Shown piece by piece: positions 59,747-64,000 of a stretch of DNA of 64,000 bases (position 1 is the first letter of the stretch; the number at the start of each line of letters is the position of its first letter). The notes beneath the pieces were generated by a model. The model was not told where the DNA came from. It made no database searches and worked only from the letters and a program-made list of their open reading frames with translations. The translations under genes and the position numbers were made by a program. Source of the stretch: Pelotomaculum terephthalicicum JT (lineage in GTDB: Bacteria > Bacillota > Desulfotomaculia > Desulfotomaculales > Pelotomaculaceae); NCBI RefSeq assembly GCF_022410535.1, contig NZ_JAKNBL010000005.1, forward strand, positions 62,001-126,000. Direction: 5' to 3'.

Positions 59747-61822
59747 TTAGCGTAAAAGTACAGAACCGATAATCAGGGAGACAGTACCGGCAACCTTGAT
59801 TAGCGGGTTCATAGCCGGGCCGGAGGTGTCCTTGCAGGGGTCACCGACGGTGTCGCCGATAACAGCAGCCTGGTGAATCGGGTTGGGCTCGCCGTCAATT
59901 TTCTTACCACCCAGGTTGCCCTCTTCAATCCACTTCTTGGCGTTATCCCAGGCACCGCCTGCGTTAGCCAGGAACAGAGCCATCAGAACACCAGTTGCGG
60001 TTAAACCAGTCAGATAACCAGCCAGCGACAAAGCTCCCAGACCAAAGCCTACGAGAATGGGCATACCAACCGCAACCAGGCCGGGAAAGATCATCTTGCT
60101 GATAGCAGCGCCGGTGGCGATACTCACGCAACGGGCGTAGTCAGGCTTGCCCTTACCTTCCATGATGCCGGGGATCTCGCGGAACTGGCGTCGTACTTCG
60201 TTAATCATACTGAAAGCAGCCTCACCAACAGCACGCATAGTGGAAGCGCCAACCACGAAAGGAACCGCGGCGCCGATTAAAAGCCCGATTAAAACTTTTG
60301 GGTTATTCAAGTTCATTACCAGTTGACCGTCAACCAGCAGATGTTGCAGTTTCGGGTTGCGCACCACTTCGTCGGCAAAGGCCTGGAAGAGGGCCAGGGC
60401 GGTCAGGGCAGCGGAACCAATGGCAAACCCTTTAGCGATCGCAGCAGTAGTGTTGCCAACAGCATCCAGCTTGTCGGTTTTTTTACGGACTTCAGGCGGC
60501 AGCTCGGCCATTTCGGCAATACCGCCGGCGTTGTCGGCAACAGGACCGAAGGAGTCCATGGCCACCACAATGCCTGCGGTGGAAAGCATGCCCATCGCGG
60601 CCATAGCGATACCATAAATAGCGTGTTCGGGATTAACAAAACTGGCTGCCCAGAAAGCAAACCAAATGGCAGCGGCAAAGAAAAGCATGGGTAAAAATAC
60701 TGATTCCATACCTACCGCCAAGCCTTGGATCACGTTAGTGGCCGGGCCGGTTTTAGAGGCTTCAGCGATGCGCCGGCAGGGAGTCTTGGTGTTGGCAGTA
60801 TAGTACTCGGTAAGGGCGCCGATGGCGACGTTAACGATAAGACCGGCAGCAACAGCAAGAAAGATGCCAAAACCTTCTTTAGAGCCAAAGGTACTGACAG
60901 AAAGGAAGTAGACACCGATAGCAGTCATAATGTTGGTGGCCCACAGTCCCACATTAAGGGCTGCCTGCGGGTTGCCGCCTTCACTGGTGCGGACGAAGAA
61001 GGTACCGATGATAGAAGCAATGATACCGATCGCGCCAACCACCAGTGGGAAAAGCGCGCCTTCCATTCCAAAAATACTGTTGCCGATAATCATAGCGGCA
61101 ATGGTAGTAGCGGCGTAAGACTCGAACAAGTCGGCGCCCATACCGGCTGTGTCACCGACGTTGTCACCAACGTTATCGGCGATGGTAGCCGGGTTGCGCG
61201 GGTCGTCTTCCGGAATACCGGCTTCTACCTTACCAACCAGGTCGGCGCCGACGTCAGCAGCCTTAGTGTAGATCCCGCCGCCGACACGGGCGAAGAACGC
61301 GATAGCGGACGCTCCGAAAGCAAAGCTGTTGATCACCACAGCGTCTCCATAAATAATAAATAAAGCAGAAACGCCCAACAGGCCCAGACCGGCAACGGAC
61401 AAGCCCATGACAGCGCCGGCGCGGAATGAAACGTTTAGCGCCTTGCCCAGTCCATGGCTGCGCGCGGCTTCAGCGGTACGGGCGTTGGACTTAGTAGTGC
61501 TGTTCATACCGATATAACCGGCTATGGCTGAGCAAATAGCACCAACCAGGAAGGATACACACAGGGGAACGCCTTCAACCCGCGGATCAAGCATTGGTAA
61601 TACTACAACAAGAAGAATGGCAATAACAATAGTAAAAGGAATCAGGGTCTTATACTGACGGTTCAGGTAAGCCATGGCGCCTTCCTGAACAGCTTCAGAG
61701 ATCTCCTTCATTCTGGGGGTGCCCATGGACTCTTTCAAAATGCTAGCCAGAGTGGCAAGCGCAAAGAGTAGGGCAATCAACCCTGCGGCCGCGCCATAAT
61801 AGGCCAGAGTAATGTCCTGCAC
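59747..61822 (-). CDS. hppA: Membrane-bound ion-pumping pyrophosphatase, K+-dependent type, 691 aa
   Basis: Sixteen hydrophobic segments and the catalytic signature [48 protein letters not shown] (~185-230) identify the M-PPase family, which pumps H+ or Na+ with the energy of pyrophosphate. The [15 protein letters not shown] segment (~455) has Ala where K+-independent enzymes have Lys, so K+ dependence is expected. Start is a GTG with GGAGGG upstream, behind a short tandem repeat. A terminator follows. Confidence 0.97.
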   Translation of the reverse strand: MQDITLAYYGAAAGLIALLFALATLASILKESMGTPRMKEISEAVQEGAMAYLNRQYKTLIPFTIVIAILLVVVLPMLDPRVEGVPLCVSFLVGAICSAIAGYIGMNSTTKSNARTAEAARSHGLGKALNVSFRAGAVMGLSVAGLGLLGVSALFIIYGDAVVINSFAFGASAIAFFARVGGGIYTKAADVGADLVGKVEAGIPEDDPRNPATIADNVGDNVGDTAGMGADLFESYAATTIAAMIIGNSIFGMEGALFPLVVGAIGIIASIIGTFFVRTSEGGNPQAALNVGLWATNIMTAIGVYFLSVSTFGSKEGFGIFLAVAAGLIVNVAIGALTEYYTANTKTPCRRIAEASKTGPATNVIQGLAVGMESVFLPMLFFAAAIWFAFWAASFVNPEHAIYGIAMAAMGMLSTAGIVVAMDSFGPVADNAGGIAEMAELPPEVRKKTDKLDAVGNTTAAIAKGFAIGSAALTALALFQAFADEVVRNPKLQHLLVDGQLVMNLNNPKVLIGLLIGAAVPFVVGASTMRAVGEAAFSMINEVRRQFREIPGIMEGKGKPDYARCVSIATGAAISKMIFPGLVAVGMPILVGFGLGALSLAGYLTGLTATGVLMALFLANAGGAWDNAKKWIEEGNLGGKKIDGEPNPIHQAAVIGDTVGDPCKDTSGPAMNPLIKVAGTVSLIIGSVLLR

Positions 61823-61837
61823 TTTATTAACCCTCCA

Positions 61838-61918
61838 CTTCTCCCAAAATTTCTTTTTTCTTCCGCTTCTCCCAAAATTTCTTTTTTTCTACTTTTCCCA
61901 AAATTCTTTTTTCTTTTC
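61838..61918. repeat. Three tandem ~27-bp repeats upstream of hppA
   Basis: CTTCTCCCAAAATTTCTTTT units start at 61838, 61866 and 61892 (28 and 26 bp steps), with small differences. On the minus strand they give purine-rich AGAAATTTTGGGAGAAG copies between secG and the hppA ribosome site, so they lie in the hppA leader. They may affect translation or be slippage products. Confidence 0.8.
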
Positions 61919-61921
61919 AAA

Positions 61922-62158
61922 CTATTTCCAGGCAACCAAACCTAGTGCGGTAGCCGCGAATAATACCGCCACCACGATAGTGACTTTCCCCAGCAACTCG
62001 TCCAGCCCCTTCTTTTTACCGAATAGTGTTTCCGCACCACCGGCGATTGATCCAGACAGACCGGCGCTCCTGCCGGATTGCAGAATTACGACAGCGATCA
62101 GTGCAACAGAAAAAATGACATGCAGGGCAGTCACTGCGATCTTCACTACACAGTTCAC
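61922..62158 (-). CDS. secG: Protein translocase subunit SecG, 78 aa
   Basis: Two membrane spans (~8-28 and ~56-76) with the loop VILQSGRSAGLSGSIAGGAETLFGKKKGLDELLGKVT are diagnostic of SecG, which aids SecYEG-driven secretion. The longest frame begins at a GTG that almost touches GGAGG; a GTG 12 bases later (residue 5) has better spacing and may be the true start. It lies 99 bp before hppA and is preceded by a 600-base gene-free region. Confidence 0.93.
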   Translation of the reverse strand: MNCVVKIAVTALHVIFSVALIAVVILQSGRSAGLSGSIAGGAETLFGKKKGLDELLGKVTIVVAVLFAATALGLVAWK

Positions 62159-62159
62159 C

Positions 62160-62762
62160 TCCTTATTAGGTCTTGTATCCCGGAAATTGCCAAACCTTAG
62201 ACGTTTTTGATATATCGGTTTAAGTAACCTAATCCAATTGCAATATTCAATATTTTAAAATATCTTTAAAAATATAAGAAATTTATTAAAATAAGGTAAA
62301 TACATGGCAATACCGGGATCAACGGTAAATAAACCAAATTCATTTTACCACAGCGCGTTATAACTGACAATCGTCATAGAACAAATATTTAGACAAATAT
62401 GTTACTAACGCAACACCATCAGAAGGATGAAAATAGCATCACATAGAATCTCTTACTTTTACGGCTGGCGAAGGGAGGTCGAACTAGCTTGGTGCCACGA
62501 GCCCGATATTTAGACAGACCCCAACGACCAGGTGCACCACAGATAGTTGCTCCCATTCGGGAAGCACGCAGGACGGAATAATCATTCTCTTGGATGCAAG
62601 GTCACCATTGAATCAGTAGCTTAAATTCTTGTGTTGTTACTGTCATTTTGCTGCCAGGTTCATGCTTAGCTGGCTTTGTTAATTATTGTCTTCAAGGATT
62701 AAGAGTCTTTTAATTTTCAGAGTAGAGTAGTCTATAGCAAGTTTTCAGATTTCAGAGACATG
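62160..62762. other. Gene-free region between enolase terminator and secG
   Basis: About 600 AT-rich bases. No ORF with a ribosome site, no tRNA fold and no repeat array was found. The part next to secG (62160-62330) is very AT-rich and could hold the secG promoter. Nothing else is assignable. Confidence 0.5.
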
Positions 62763-62801
62763 AGAAAAAAAACTGCCGGGGACCTAACCATCAGCCCCCG
62801 G
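62763..62801 (-). terminator. Intrinsic terminator after enolase
   Basis: On the minus strand CCGGGG pairs with CCCCGG around a 13-base loop and is followed by CAGTTTTTTT. It lies 43 bases beyond the enolase stop. Confidence 0.85.
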
Positions 62802-62843
62802 ACAAATGCATTATTATTCATTAGTATTCGCAATACGGCGATT

Positions 62844-64000
<1,157 letters not shown>

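Overview
The window reads as chromosome of a Gram-positive anaerobic Firmicute, probably Clostridia of the Desulfotomaculum/Pelotomaculum (Peptococcaceae) kind. The right end carries a membrane-bound K+-type pyrophosphatase, SecG, enolase, SmpB and a tmRNA whose tag reads ANEEYALAA. The left end carries an S-layer (SLH) surface protein. The genus is inference. Almost every gene is on the minus strand, so gene order below is given right to left where transcription matters.

Layout. 1-3166: 3' part open at the window edge, an SLH protein with tandem Ig-like repeats. 3271-7009: a seven-gene operon of conjugative-element accessory type (two AbrB-like regulators, a Dam-type methylase, DUF genes). 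7370-10519: a defence-like island (FRG-domain protein, PLD fragment, PD-(D/E)XK protein, HTH protein) with an autoregulatory promoter at its head. 10703-15873: three large serine recombinases with two SHOCT-like small proteins and a zinc-finger/HTH protein. 16088-51190: a nearly complete siphovirus-type prophage. Read 3' to 5' on the map it has regulator (ImmA/HTH), early genes (sigma-like, SSB-like, DNA polymerase A, antirepressor, VapE primase-helicase, SNF2, VRR-NUC), late regulator, HNH, terS, ParB-methylase, terL, portal, ClpP protease, capsid, connectors, tail genes with a -1 frameshift chaperone, tape measure, baseplate, holin and amidase. 51340-57004: a restriction-modification island (PLD nuclease, two methyltransferases, AbrB-like controller) broken by a dead IS21 copy. 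57005-57692: gene debris and short repeats. 57693-64000: core chromosome starting with ssrA, whose 3' end faces the mobile region, the usual place for integration.

The prophage looks mostly functional, but two small genes (DUF5049 and DUF2800) each carry a one-base frameshift. Two accessory modules sit inside it: a RelE-type toxin-antitoxin pair on the opposite strand, and a DUF3800 gene between terL and portal that is bracketed by intrinsic terminators and preceded by a compact structured RNA.

The most interesting signals are: the RNA-terminator-DUF3800 cassette; two copies of a 66-71 base leader element (one before the antirepressor) resembling c4-type antisense RNA; a perfectly phased CCCAAAC slippery site in the tail chaperone gene; two promoters whose -10 region is covered by a palindrome next to a cognate-looking DNA-binding gene (10.55 kb and 56.97 kb); and related short repeats at 7.3 and 57.5 kb that may mark the edges of the integrated block. 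No CRISPR array and no ordinary tRNA were seen.
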